From the NCBI RefSeq assembly GCF_003058225.1, contig NZ_QBUG01000007.1, positions 287,498-351,497 on the forward strand: a stretch of DNA of 64,000 bases. The letters run 5' to 3'. Position numbers and translations under genes: made by a program. Source of the DNA: Promicromonospora sp. AC04 (GTDB lineage Bacteria > Actinomycetota > Actinomycetes > Actinomycetales > Cellulomonadaceae). Numbering within the stretch: position 1 is the stretch's first letter; every line of letters starts with the position of its first letter. Below, piece after piece: positions 8,615 to 16,682 of this stretch. A model generated the notes under the pieces. That model made no database searches. It was not told where the DNA came from and was given only the letters and a program-made list of their open reading frames with translations.

Positions 8615-8632
8615 ATCTGATGTTTATCAGAT
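8615..8632. promoter_or_regulatory. Operator palindrome of the toxin-antitoxin pair
   Basis: ATCTGAT-GTTT-ATCAGAT is a perfect inverted repeat of 7-bp arms with a 4-base centre, immediately upstream of the -10 box. The position fits autorepression by the antitoxin or the toxin-antitoxin complex. Confidence 0.7.
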
Positions 8633-8669
8633 GTCGACTGACCGTGGTACCGAAGCAGTCCACACCGGG

Positions 8670-9386
8670 TCACCGGCTCACGGCGGCCACCATCAGCAGG
8701 ACTGGCGCGACCACGAGCAGGTACAGCACCGCGAAGAACACGGCGTGCACGACGACGAAGCCCGCCAGCGTCCGCAGGTGGGCGGGCACCCGGAAGTGCT
8801 CGACGAGCTTGCGCGCGAACGACGACGGGTGCAGCAGGTCCCAGGTGTTGAACCGGATGTAGCGGCCCAGGTAGATGCCGACGCTCACCAGCACGAGGGT
8901 GAGCGCCACCAGCAGCCAGGAGTCGGGCTGCCGGTACGGGTCGTCGTCGTTGGGCCGCACCAGCAGCACGTACGCGAACTGCACCAGCAGCACGTTCATC
9001 AGCATGTTCAGCACCCCGGACAGCGCGAGGGCAAGCACCATCACGATGTCGTACCAGAGGGGTGCCGGGTCGCCCGTGGGTCGCCGGTGGGAGAAGTTCA
9101 GCTCGGTCACCAGGTAGGCCGCATTCGGCAGCAGCAGGAGCCAGACGACGACCACCAGCGCGATCACCACGAGCAGGAGCAGCTGGTTCGGGAAGAGGGC
9201 GACGATCACCATGACCAGGACCAGCCCGATCCCAAGCACCACGGCGGGCGCGATGGACAGCCCGATGTTGAGCACCATCGGCCAGTACACCGGCAGCCGG
9301 AACAAAGGCGCGCGCAGGAGCACCAGCACCAGCGCGAAGACGTTGAGCAGCACGATGCCCGCAGGCAGCAGCAGGATGGCGTTCAT
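8670..9386 (-). CDS. DUF1361 domain membrane protein
   Basis: A 238-residue integral membrane protein with about seven hydrophobic helices. The family hallmarks are LLLPNAAYLVTELNFSHRR before a WYDIVMVLALALSGVLN segment, and YLGRYIRFNTWDLLHP near the C-terminus. Function of the family is not established. The ATG at 9386 directly follows an in-frame GTG at 9389; no strong Shine-Dalgarno site decides between them, and a GATGAT box 5 bases before the GTG hints at a leaderless start. It is read in the same direction as the AbgT gene, 60 bases beyond its end. Confidence 0.85.
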   Translation of the reverse strand: MNAILLLPAGIVLLNVFALVLVLLRAPLFRLPVYWPMVLNIGLSIAPAVVLGIGLVLVMVIVALFPNQLLLLVVIALVVVVWLLLLPNAAYLVTELNFSHRRPTGDPAPLWYDIVMVLALALSGVLNMLMNVLLVQFAYVLLVRPNDDDPYRQPDSWLLVALTLVLVSVGIYLGRYIRFNTWDLLHPSSFARKLVEHFRVPAHLRTLAGFVVVHAVFFAVLYLLVVAPVLLMVAAVSR

Positions 9387-9446
9387 CACCGCAAATCATC
9401 GCCGTGGCCCCACCGTCGCGCTCGGCGGCGGGGCCACGGCGCCGGG

Positions 9447-11000
9447 CTAGCGCACCGGCGCGCCCGGGCCGAGCGGGATCCCGAGCGCCCACCAGGCGAA
9501 GAACAGGCATGTCCAGGCGATCGTCATGCAGACGGCGAGCGGCAGCGTGTAGGACGCGAGGGTGCCGATGCCGGCGTCCTTGCGGTACCGCTGGAGGAAG
9601 CCGAGCGCCATGATGAAGTACGGGCTCATCGGCGTGATGGCGGTGGACCCGGAGTCGGCGATGCGGAACAGCGCCTGTGTGGTCTCCGCGGGCACGTCCA
9701 GCAGCATCAGCATCGGCACGACGACCGGCGCCGCGATGGCCCACATCGCCGAGCCGCTGGTCACGAGCACGTTGACCAGGGACAGCAGCGCGAGGATCGC
9801 CAGGAACACCACCCAGATCGGCACGCCGCTGGTCTCCAGCGCCTCCGCCGAGTTCACGGCGATGACGTCGCCGATGTGGGTCCAGTCGAAGTATGCGAGG
9901 AACTGGGCGATCGCGAAGAACAGCACCAGGACCGGCGCCATCTGGCGCACACCCTCGGCCATGAGCCTCGGCACGTCGCCGGCCCTGGTGATCGCCCCGG
10001 ACCGCCACCCGTACACGATGCCGACCAGCGCGAACAGCACGGCCACGATCGCCGCGATCCCGTCCAGGAACGGCGACTCGGTGAGGCTCCCGTTCTCCCC
10101 GCGCAGCGGGGACGACGCCGGCAGCACGACCGCGACGATCGCCAGGATGGCGACCAGGCCGGACAGCAGCGCCGCACGCAGCGCCGAGCGGTCCCGCGGC
10201 GAGAGCTCCAGGCCCTCGACGTCGTCCACCTCCGCGTCCGGGTCTGCCCCGAGGTCGGGGCGCTTGGCCAGGACCAGGTTCGTGACCAGAGTGATCACTA
10301 TCGCCAGCAGCAGCGACGAGGCGATGTTGAAGAACCAGTTGCTCACCGGCGACACGTAGGCGTTCGGGTCGATGATCCGCGCGGCCTCGGTGGTGATGCC
10401 CGCGAAGATCGCGTCGTTCGGCGTCGGCACCGGGCTCGCGTCGTACCCGGAGGCGATCGACGTGTAGGCGACGACGACGCCGAGGATCGGCGACTTGCCC
10501 ACCGCCCGGAACGCGAGCCCACCCAGCGGCACCAGGATGATGTAGGCGGCGGCGCTCGCGACGTGCGAGACGGTGCCCGCGAACGCGACGGCGAACACGA
10601 CCCACGAGACGGGCACGCGCGACACGGAGACCTTCATCGCCGCCGACAGGAAGCCGGTGCGCTCCGCGATCGCCACACCCATGATGACGGCGACGATGGT
10701 GCCCATCGGACCGAACGTGGCGAAGTTGTCGACGGCCGTGGAGACGGCCATGGCGAGCCCTGCCCCGCTGAGCAGGTTCTGGACCACCACCTCCTCGCCG
10801 TCGGCCGGTGAGACCACGGAGACGCCCGCGGCGGCCAGGGCGGCACTGGTCACGCCGAGGATCGCCGCGAGGATCCAGAACAGCCAGAACGGGTGCGGCA
10901 GGGCGTTGCCGAGCCGCTCGACGACGGCCAGCGCGCGCAGGACCTTGGGCAGACGGTCCGCCTCGGTCCCGGGGGTGGCCGCCTTGGACGTGGTGGTCAT
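9447..11000 (-). CDS. AbgT family transporter
   Basis: A 517-residue inner-membrane transporter of the AbgT family, whose studied members import p-aminobenzoyl-glutamate or export sulfonamides. About eleven or twelve hydrophobic helices are visible. Conserved stretches include SGYDASPVPTPNDAIFAGIT, the YVSPVSNWFF segment and the MSPYFIMALGFLQRYRKDAGIGT motif near the end. It starts inside the stop codon of the esterase gene (ATGA overlap at 10997-11000), so translation is coupled. The clustered hydrolases suggest import of an amide or peptide-like compound, but this is inference. Confidence 0.92.
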   Translation of the reverse strand: MTTTSKAATPGTEADRLPKVLRALAVVERLGNALPHPFWLFWILAAILGVTSAALAAAGVSVVSPADGEEVVVQNLLSGAGLAMAVSTAVDNFATFGPMGTIVAVIMGVAIAERTGFLSAAMKVSVSRVPVSWVVFAVAFAGTVSHVASAAAYIILVPLGGLAFRAVGKSPILGVVVAYTSIASGYDASPVPTPNDAIFAGITTEAARIIDPNAYVSPVSNWFFNIASSLLLAIVITLVTNLVLAKRPDLGADPDAEVDDVEGLELSPRDRSALRAALLSGLVAILAIVAVVLPASSPLRGENGSLTESPFLDGIAAIVAVLFALVGIVYGWRSGAITRAGDVPRLMAEGVRQMAPVLVLFFAIAQFLAYFDWTHIGDVIAVNSAEALETSGVPIWVVFLAILALLSLVNVLVTSGSAMWAIAAPVVVPMLMLLDVPAETTQALFRIADSGSTAITPMSPYFIMALGFLQRYRKDAGIGTLASYTLPLAVCMTIAWTCLFFAWWALGIPLGPGAPVR

Positions 11001-12121
11001 GACGCCACCCCGTTCCCCGCGTGCCCGGCGTGCCCTGCGTCCCCGCAGAGGAACCGGGCCGGCAGCCGCTCGTCGCGCAGGAAGTCCCACATCACCTCGT
11101 GGGCCTCGATGCTGTGCGTGGCGTACCCGCCGCCGGAATAGCTGTCCTCCCCCGGCCAGGTGTGACCGCCACCGAGCACCGCCACGTGCGTGACCTCGGC
11201 CCCGGCCGCGCAGTCGGTCCAGCGGAAGGTAGTGACGTCGGCGGCCGTCTCCTCGACGTCGGGCCCGGTGGCGCACCCGTTCCGCTCGACCCAGCCGCCG
11301 ACCCAGTCCTGGATCGCCGGGAGGCCCCGCTCGGCGTCGCCGCCGTACGGGATGGTGGCGTCCTCGGTGCCGTGGAAGTCGATCACCGGCACCGGGCGCT
11401 CCGGCGCGCAGTCCGGGTGCCCGGTGCCGTAGAGCGCGGCCGCGACCGGCGCGATCGCGGCGATCCGGTCCGAGAGCTCGCACGCCAGGATCCCGGTGAA
11501 GCCCGCGCCGTTGGACTTGCCGGTCGCGTACACGCGCAAGGTGTCCACGCACAGGTCCGACTCGAGGGTGTCCAGCAGGTCGTTCGTGTACGCGACGTCG
11601 TCGACCCCGGGTGCGGAGTAGGGCGCGCCCTCCCAGGCCTGCCGGTCGCCATCGCCGGTGCCGATCACGCCGTTGCCGTAGGCCACGATCGCGGGCAGGG
11701 CGTCCAGCCCCGAGAACGCCTCGGTGCCCGCACCCGTGTTGCCGCGGCCGTGGAACACGAGCACGACGGGCCAGGCCCGGTCGCTGCGGTACCCGTCGGG
11801 CAGGTGCAGCTGGACGGTCCGCTCGCGCCCGTCGCTGGTCAGGGTGCGCAGGACGCTGCTGCCGGGCGCCTGGCCCGGGTCGGTCCCGCAGCCCTCGGAC
11901 CGGGCGAAACCGTGGGCGGCGGCCTGGATCGCGCTGCCCGACGGCGACGCCGCAGCGTCGGGCAGCGCGGGTACGGCGGACGCCGACGCGGCGCCGATCG
12001 GTCCGGCCAGGCCGGAGACCGCGAGCGCCAGCGCGGTGAGGAGCGCCGCGCGGCGGCCGGGCCGTCGTCGGGCGTCCCGGGTCGATGTGCGGTGAGGAGG
12101 TGATGCTGTCGTCGTTGACAT
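10997..12121 (-). CDS. Secreted PHB depolymerase/feruloyl esterase-like hydrolase
   Basis: A 374-residue exported alpha/beta hydrolase of the polyhydroxybutyrate depolymerase and LpqC-like esterase family. It begins with a twin-Arg-rich signal peptide (RRRPGRRAALLTALALAVSG; lipobox absent). The core shows WPVVLVFHGRGNTG, the nucleophile elbow TGKSNGAGFT, the acid region VIDFHGTEDATIPYGG and His in GGGHTWPG. The paired cysteines typical of the family are present. The ATG at 12121 has AAAGGA upstream. Its stop codon overlaps the AbgT start, which links secretion of an esterase with uptake of a product. Confidence 0.88.
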   Translation of the reverse strand: MSTTTASPPHRTSTRDARRRPGRRAALLTALALAVSGLAGPIGAASASAVPALPDAAASPSGSAIQAAAHGFARSEGCGTDPGQAPGSSVLRTLTSDGRERTVQLHLPDGYRSDRAWPVVLVFHGRGNTGAGTEAFSGLDALPAIVAYGNGVIGTGDGDRQAWEGAPYSAPGVDDVAYTNDLLDTLESDLCVDTLRVYATGKSNGAGFTGILACELSDRIAAIAPVAAALYGTGHPDCAPERPVPVIDFHGTEDATIPYGGDAERGLPAIQDWVGGWVERNGCATGPDVEETAADVTTFRWTDCAAGAEVTHVAVLGGGHTWPGEDSYSGGGYATHSIEAHEVMWDFLRDERLPARFLCGDAGHAGHAGNGVAS

Positions 12122-12173
12122 GCGAGTCCTTTCGGCGGGCCGGCCCGCGCGTGAGCGGGCATGGCTGAATGGA

Positions 12174-12191
12174 CACCTGGCGGGCCAGGTG
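12174..12191. terminator. Short hairpin between creatininase and esterase genes
   Basis: CACCTGGC and its complement GCCAGGTG form a perfect 8-bp stem with a 2-base loop, 35 bases beyond the creatininase stop codon. It may be a weak or internal terminator. Confidence 0.4.
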
Positions 12192-12225
12192 CGTCGGGGG
12201 TCGGAGCGATGGTGGAAAGGGGCGG

Positions 12226-12993
12226 CTACGCGGCCAGCCACTCCTCGAGGAAGGTCGTGATGCGGCCGACGACGGCCTTCACGATCGCGGCCCCGTCCTC
12301 GGGGGTCGCCCGGCGGGGGTCGCCGAGCACGCCGTTGGGGCTGAGCCGGTCGTACGGGAGCGTGAGCGCGGGCTGCGCGTGGTGGCGCGCCGTCCGGGAG
12401 ACGCCGTCGAGCTGGTCCGGGGTGGTGGTGCCCGGCTCGAGGCGGTCGGTGTGCACCAGGTGCGGTGCGATGTGCAGCATCTGCGCGGTCTCGGCCTCGC
12501 CGGAGTGCCCGTGTACCGCGCTCGGCCCCATGGCGGCGACAGCGTCGCCGGCCAGCGAGGTCAGCGGCGACCAGGCGAGCTGGACGCCGGGATGGGAGAC
12601 GAGCAGGTCCTGCGCCACGGTGGTCAGCGTCGCGTTGTTGCCGCCGTGCCCGGTGACGACCAGGAACCGTGTCCAGCCGTGGGTGTGCAGGCTCGTCACG
12701 TACTCGCGCACGACGGCGGCGAACGTGCCCGTCGTCAGGGTCACCGTGCCGGGGAACGCCATGTGGTGCGGCGACACCCCCACCGGGATCGACGGCCCGA
12801 CCACTACCCGGCCGGCCAGGTTCGAGGCGACCTGCGCCACCACCCCCTCGGCACGCACCAGGTCGGTCCCGAGCGCCATGCCCGGGCCGTGCTGCTCGAG
12901 CGCACCGGCCGGGATCAGCACGACAGTGCCCCGCGCGACGGCATCGGCCGCCTCCACGGTGGTCATCTCCGCGAGCCGGTCCGGCGCGGTCAC
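12226..12993 (-). CDS. Creatininase family amidohydrolase
   Basis: A 255-residue cytoplasmic metal-dependent amidohydrolase. The metal ligands of the creatinine amidohydrolase fold are visible: Glu and His in PAGALEQHGP, Asp in ALGTDLV, the VVTGHGGNN loop and Glu in HSGEAET. Members hydrolyse cyclic amides such as creatinine, or formamides in cofactor and pigment pathways. The GTG start overlaps the stop codon of the GntR gene (GTGA at 12990-12993), so it is the direct partner of that regulator. Confidence 0.9.
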   Translation of the reverse strand: MTAPDRLAEMTTVEAADAVARGTVVLIPAGALEQHGPGMALGTDLVRAEGVVAQVASNLAGRVVVGPSIPVGVSPHHMAFPGTVTLTTGTFAAVVREYVTSLHTHGWTRFLVVTGHGGNNATLTTVAQDLLVSHPGVQLAWSPLTSLAGDAVAAMGPSAVHGHSGEAETAQMLHIAPHLVHTDRLEPGTTTPDQLDGVSRTARHHAQPALTLPYDRLSPNGVLGDPRRATPEDGAAIVKAVVGRITTFLEEWLAA

Positions 12994-13730
12994 GGTGCCT
13001 CCTGCCCGACGGCGCCCGCGGCGTCGGCCGCCTCGTCGTCGGCGCCCGCGGCGTCGTCGAAGTCCGCCGCCTCCAGGGACTCCCGGATGGTCGTCAGGTG
13101 CGCCCGGGTCAGCCGCTCGGCGGCCGCGCCGTCGCCGTCCCGCACCGCACCGAGGATCTCCAGGTGCTCGGCGTGGTCCCGCTTGCGGTCGTCGTACCGG
13201 AACCGGATCTCCGTCTGCTCCGTGGCCCGCACGTGCAGCAGCGCCTCGACCGTCTCGCGCAGCAGGCCGTTGCCCGACGCCGCCGCCAACTCGACGTGGA
13301 AGTTGAGCGCCGGGCGGAACCCGTGCACCGGCGGCTGCAGCGCCGTCGCCGTCGCGGCCTCCAGGCGCTGCAGGCCGGCTGCGTCGCGGGCGCTCGCGGC
13401 GAGCGCCGCGATCCCGGGCTCGATCACGAGGCGCGCCTCGACGAGCTCGATCACCGAGGAGCGCGTGATGTGCGGCCGGTGGGGGTTGGCCAGCACCGAA
13501 CGCTCCAGGCCGGGACCGATGTACGTGCCGGAGCCGTGCCGCAGCTCGATCACACCGGTTGCCTCGAGCCGCCGCAGTGCCTCCCGGACGGTCGGCGTGG
13601 TGACGGCGAAGCGCTTGGCCAGGTCGCGGGAGGACTCGAGCGCGTCGCCCGGTCCGAGGCTCTCGGAGCGGATCAGCTGGACTATGTCGTCCGCGAGCCG
13701 CTCCGAGAACGAGGCTCTACCTTGAGTCAT
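12990..13730 (-). CDS. GntR family (FadR/FCD subfamily) regulator
   Basis: A 246-residue repressor-type regulator. Residues about 8-75 form the winged helix of GntR (ESSRDLAKRFAVTTPTVREA); about 90-220 form the all-helical FCD ligand domain with metal-binding histidines (NFHVELAAASGN and the RDHAEHLEILGAV helix). It heads the leftward cluster with creatininase, esterase and AbgT transporter and probably controls it. A perfect inverted repeat, AAGTGA-N5-TCACTT, begins 4 bases upstream of the ATG. No Shine-Dalgarno site is visible, so the mRNA may be leaderless. The acidic Ala-Asp-rich tail (DDAAGADDEAADAAG) is unusual. Confidence 0.92.
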   Translation of the reverse strand: MTQGRASFSERLADDIVQLIRSESLGPGDALESSRDLAKRFAVTTPTVREALRRLEATGVIELRHGSGTYIGPGLERSVLANPHRPHITRSSVIELVEARLVIEPGIAALAASARDAAGLQRLEAATATALQPPVHGFRPALNFHVELAAASGNGLLRETVEALLHVRATEQTEIRFRYDDRKRDHAEHLEILGAVRDGDGAAAERLTRAHLTTIRESLEAADFDDAAGADDEAADAAGAVGQEAP

Positions 13731-13733
13731 GGG

Positions 13734-13750
13734 AAGTGACTAAATCACTT
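13734..13750. promoter_or_regulatory. Candidate GntR operator
   Basis: AAGTGA-CTAAA-TCACTT is a perfect inverted repeat with 6-bp arms, starting 4 bases upstream of the GntR start codon. It would overlap the transcription start and allow autorepression of the whole cluster. Confidence 0.65.
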
Positions 13751-13769
13751 GATAACTCCACTCGTCAAG

Positions 13770-13850
13770 GCTGAGCTGGATTCAGCAGGCTCAATACGAC
13801 CGCGATCGACGCGACAACGGTCGCCGGCAGCCTGCTGAATCTTGCTCAGC
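13770..13850. repeat. 22-bp imperfect inverted repeat downstream of the monooxygenase
   Basis: Arms 13770-13791 and 13829-13850 match at 20 of 22 positions around a 37-base loop. It lies just past the stop codon of the leftward FAD monooxygenase, where it may act as a terminator, and upstream of the GntR operator. Confidence 0.65.
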
Positions 13851-13855
13851 AACGC

Positions 13856-15082
13856 TTATCGCAGCGCGCGGGGCGCGTAGTCCGGGAGGTCGATCGAGTC
13901 CACTGCCTTGTCGAGGCCGCCCATCATCAGGCCGGCGAGCGGGGTCCTGAGCAGCGCGCCCATCACCGCCGTGCGGGCCCGGATGGCGAACGCCGACGAC
14001 GGCAGGAACCCCTTGACCCCGCCCGGGATCTGCTTCATGTTGAGGGCGGCGTAGGGGCGCACCTTCGCCTCGTACGCGGCGAAGGCGGCCGCGGAGTCGC
14101 CGTCGGCCCGGGCGAGCTCGCCCGCCAGCACGTACGCCCCGACCAGCGCAAGCGAGGTGCCCATGCCGACCGAGCCCGCGGTGCAGGCATCGCCCAGGAG
14201 CGCCACCCGGCCGCGGTGCCACGACGGCATCTCGATCTTGACGTGCCGGTCGAAGTAGAAGTCGTCGGCGCGCCACATCGCGTCCAGGAGGCGCGGCACC
14301 TCCCAGCCCTCGCCGGCCAGGACGTCGGCCACTATCTGCTTCTGCCCGGCGATGTCGCGCCGGTCGTAGACGGCCGGGTCGCCCGCGAAGTGGACCATGC
14401 CGCGCGCGCCGCCGTGCGCCGGGTAGAGCAGCACGTTGCGCCCGCCGACGCCGTTGCCCTTCGGCATCGAGTACAGGAACTCCCAGCCGTCGAGGCCCCA
14501 GGAGTCCCGGCCGGACTCCTGGGCACTCTCGGCGGTGAACACCGCGCGGTGGTACCCGGAGTCGATCGCCTGCCACGCCCCGTCGAACGCCAGGCGTCGC
14601 GTCGTGGAGAAGACGCCGTCCGCCCCGACCACGGCGTCGAACCGCCGGGGTGCGGACCGTTCGAAGGTGACCGCGACGCCGTCGGGCAGCTGTTCGAGCG
14701 CGGTGATCGTGTCGTCGAAGACGTACTCCACACCGTCGGCGGCGTCCATGATGATGCGCATGAGGTCGCCGCGCAGGATCTCGATGTCGGCGATAACGCC
14801 GCCCGAGTGGCCGAACATCTCGGCGGGCAGGTCGACGGTGCGCCGGCCGGCGGCGTCGAGGTAGGCGATGCCGCGGACGCCGGTGTGGGCGGCGCGCACC
14901 TGGTCGGTGATGCCCATCCGGTCCAGGACGGTCCGGGCGGCGCCGCGCACGTCAATGCCCTGCCCGCCCGGGCGGGGCGACGGCGCGCGCTCGACCACCG
15001 TGACGTCGAAGCCGTACCGGCGGAGCCAGAAGGCGAGGGCGGGGCCGGCGACGCTGGCGCCGGAGACGAGGACGTGGGTCAT
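13856..15082 (-). CDS. FAD-dependent monooxygenase (UbiH/TetX-like)
   Basis: A 408-residue group A flavin monooxygenase, which hydroxylates an aromatic or polyketide-like substrate with NAD(P)H and O2. Visible motifs are the N-terminal dinucleotide fold MTHVLVSGASVAGPALA, the ADG motif in VVGADGVFSTTRR, and the second FAD motif in VALLGDACTAGSVGMG. The best match is to proteins related to tetracycline-degrading TetX and rifampicin monooxygenases, but substrate cannot be assigned. GGGAG lies 6 bases before the ATG. It is divergent from a GntR-TetR fusion regulator, which likely controls it through the operators between them. Confidence 0.9.
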   Translation of the reverse strand: MTHVLVSGASVAGPALAFWLRRYGFDVTVVERAPSPRPGGQGIDVRGAARTVLDRMGITDQVRAAHTGVRGIAYLDAAGRRTVDLPAEMFGHSGGVIADIEILRGDLMRIIMDAADGVEYVFDDTITALEQLPDGVAVTFERSAPRRFDAVVGADGVFSTTRRLAFDGAWQAIDSGYHRAVFTAESAQESGRDSWGLDGWEFLYSMPKGNGVGGRNVLLYPAHGGARGMVHFAGDPAVYDRRDIAGQKQIVADVLAGEGWEVPRLLDAMWRADDFYFDRHVKIEMPSWHRGRVALLGDACTAGSVGMGTSLALVGAYVLAGELARADGDSAAAFAAYEAKVRPYAALNMKQIPGGVKGFLPSSAFAIRARTAVMGALLRTPLAGLMMGGLDKAVDSIDLPDYAPRALR

Positions 15083-15117
15083 GGCTGCTCCCTGGTTCGA
15101 GTGGTGTGCTAGGTCTT

Positions 15118-15132
15118 TCGTACACCGTACGA
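15118..15132. promoter_or_regulatory. Candidate TetR operator in the divergent region
   Basis: TCGTAC-ACC-GTACGA is a perfect 15-base inverted repeat, 36 bases upstream of the monooxygenase start. It suits a TetR-type domain. Confidence 0.6.
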
Positions 15133-15171
15133 GCCGCCCTATGCTGGGCAATACATCGGGTAGTGCAGCAG

Positions 15172-15239
15172 CTAGTGCACCGGGTAGGCCACCAAGACGG
15201 CGTGCCGGACGCACCGCGCGACCGCACCGAGTGCACTAG
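15172..15239. promoter_or_regulatory. Second candidate operator pair (CTAGTGCAC boxes)
   Basis: CTAGTGCAC at 15172-15180 and its exact complement GTGCACTAG at 15231-15239 face each other; a further partial box TAGTGCAG is at 15161-15168. The right box touches the Shine-Dalgarno site of the regulator gene. These could serve the GntR-type domain of the fusion regulator, distinct from the TetR-type box. Confidence 0.5.
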
Positions 15240-15252
15240 TACAGGAGCCGGG

Positions 15253-16161
15253 ATGACCACCACCTACGAGCGGATCGCCGACGAGATCCGGGCCCGCATC
15301 CGGTCGGGCGAGCTCGCCGCGGGCGCGCCCGTCCCGTCCACGCGCCGCATCGTCGCCGAGCACGGTGTCGCCATGGCGACCGCGAGCCGGGTCCTCGACG
15401 CGCTGCGCCGCGACGGGCTCGTCGAGGTCCGCCGCGGGGTCGGCACGGTCGTCGCCGCGGGGGCGGTGGCCACGGGCACCCCGTGCGCGCCCACCGCCGC
15501 CGACGTCGTCCGCGCCGCCATGGCGGTGGCCGACGCCGAGGGCCTCGGCGGGCTGTCGATGCGGCGCATAGCGACCGACCTCGGCATCCCCACGATGTCG
15601 CTCTACAGCTACGTCCGGGGCCGCGAGGAGCTGCTCGCCCGCATGCTCGACACCGTCCTCGCCACCATCCCCCTCCCCGACCCGCTGCCCGGCGGCTGGC
15701 GCGCCCGCGCCGAGGCGTGCGCCCGCACGATGTGGGACGCGTTCCAGCGCCACCCGTGGGCCGCTCACATCATGTCGATGACGCGCCCGCAGGTGCTGCC
15801 GCACGGGCTGGTGCACACCGAGGCGCTGCTGGCCGCCTTCAGCGGGACCCCGGGCCGACCCCTCGACCTCGAGACCCGCATGCACCTGACGGTGTCGGTC
15901 TTCCAGCTCGTGCGCGGCCTCGGGGCGGGCATCGAGCCCGCGGAGCTGGCCCGGAGGGACGACGGGCTGACCGACGAGGAATGGATGGACCGGACCCTGC
16001 CCGGCCTTCAGGCCGTCGCGGACCCGCGCCGGTACCCGAACCTCGCCGCGGCGACGTCGACCGACATCGACCTCACCCTCGACTCGCTCTTCGAGTTCGG
16101 CCTGGCCCGCCTGCTGGACGGGTACGCGGTCTTCCTCGGCGACGCGCCGTCCGCGCCCTAG
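15253..16161 (+). CDS. Fusion regulator: GntR winged helix plus TetR family domain
   Basis: A 302-residue regulator with two DNA-binding domains. Residues 1-70 are a GntR winged helix (YERIADEIRARIRSGELAAG, then AMATASRVLDALRRDGLVEV and RRGVGTVV). About 83-130 are a TetR HTH (LSMRRIATDLGIPTMSLYSYV), followed by a TetR C-terminal ligand domain of about 160 residues. AGGAG precedes the ATG. It is divergent from the FAD monooxygenase, the common layout of a drug-responsive repressor and its target. Fusions of this type occur in actinobacteria but few, if any, are characterised. Confidence 0.88.
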   Translation: MTTTYERIADEIRARIRSGELAAGAPVPSTRRIVAEHGVAMATASRVLDALRRDGLVEVRRGVGTVVAAGAVATGTPCAPTAADVVRAAMAVADAEGLGGLSMRRIATDLGIPTMSLYSYVRGREELLARMLDTVLATIPLPDPLPGGWRARAEACARTMWDAFQRHPWAAHIMSMTRPQVLPHGLVHTEALLAAFSGTPGRPLDLETRMHLTVSVFQLVRGLGAGIEPAELARRDDGLTDEEWMDRTLPGLQAVADPRRYPNLAAATSTDIDLTLDSLFEFGLARLLDGYAVFLGDAPSAP

Positions 16162-16164
16162 GCT
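16159..16164 (+). promoter_or_regulatory. Leaderless-type -10 box overlapping a stop codon (TAGGCT)
   Basis: The TAG stop codon of the fusion regulator is also the start of TAGGCT, which lies 6 bases before the GTG of the AraC gene at 16171. Confidence 0.5.
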
Positions 16165-16170
16165 GACCGC

Positions 16171-16602
16171 GTGACCTCCAGCACGGCGAGCCGCCCGACG
16201 ACGGGCCGGACGACGTCCCCACGTGAGCGGGACAACCGTCGGCTGCTGCGCGCCCGGGACGCCATCGACCGCGACTACGCCCGGCCCCTCGACGTGCCGA
16301 CGCTGGCCCGCATCGCGCATGTCTCACCGGCACACTTCAGCCGCAGCTTCAGGGCCGCCTTCGGGGAGACACCGCACCGCTACCTGCAGCGCCGCCGGAT
16401 CGAGCGGGCGATGGCGCTCCTGCGCGACACCGCGAACCCGGTGACCGACGTCGCGCTCATGGTCGGGTCGAACAGCCTCGGGACGTTCAGCCGCACCTTC
16501 CGTGACATCGTCGGCGTCTCGCCGAGCGAGTACCGGCGCCGGGCGCGACCGGTCGCGGCCCCCGTCTGCTTCACGAAGAGCTGGCTGCGGCCCGCGAGCT
16601 GA
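16171..16602 (+). CDS. AraC family regulator, DNA-binding domain only
   Basis: A 143-residue protein made almost only of the AraC double helix-turn-helix: DVPTLARIAHVSPAHFSRSF, GETPHRYLQRRRIERAMALL, then VTDVALMVGSNSLGTFSRTF and SPSEYRRR. It has no ligand domain. Its 3' neighbour is a VOC-family protein, a recurring pair in actinobacteria in which the AraC protein activates the VOC gene. The GTG start is supported by a -10 box 6 bases upstream. A short tail (VCFTKSWLRPAS) follows the HTH. Confidence 0.9.
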   Translation: MTSSTASRPTTGRTTSPRERDNRRLLRARDAIDRDYARPLDVPTLARIAHVSPAHFSRSFRAAFGETPHRYLQRRRIERAMALLRDTANPVTDVALMVGSNSLGTFSRTFRDIVGVSPSEYRRRARPVAAPVCFTKSWLRPAS

Positions 16603-16610
16603 CCGGTTGC

Positions 16611-16640
16611 GGAGCCGAGCAGTTCGGAGCCGAGCAGTTT
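16611..16640 (+). repeat. 15-bp tandem duplication
   Basis: GGAGCCGAGCAGTTC (16611-16625) is followed by GGAGCCGAGCAGTTT (16626-16640), between the AraC and VOC genes, upstream of the VOC -10 box. It may be a pair of activator half-sites for the AraC protein. Confidence 0.6.
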
Positions 16641-16669
16641 CGGAGAAGCGCACCGCACCGCGGCCGCCG

Positions 16670-16675
16670 TAGCGT
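16670..16675 (+). promoter_or_regulatory. Leaderless-type -10 box (TAGCGT)
   Basis: TAGCGT lies 7 bases before the ATG at 16683 and decides that start over an in-frame GTG at 16674. Confidence 0.5.
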
Positions 16676-16682
16676 GGCCGAC

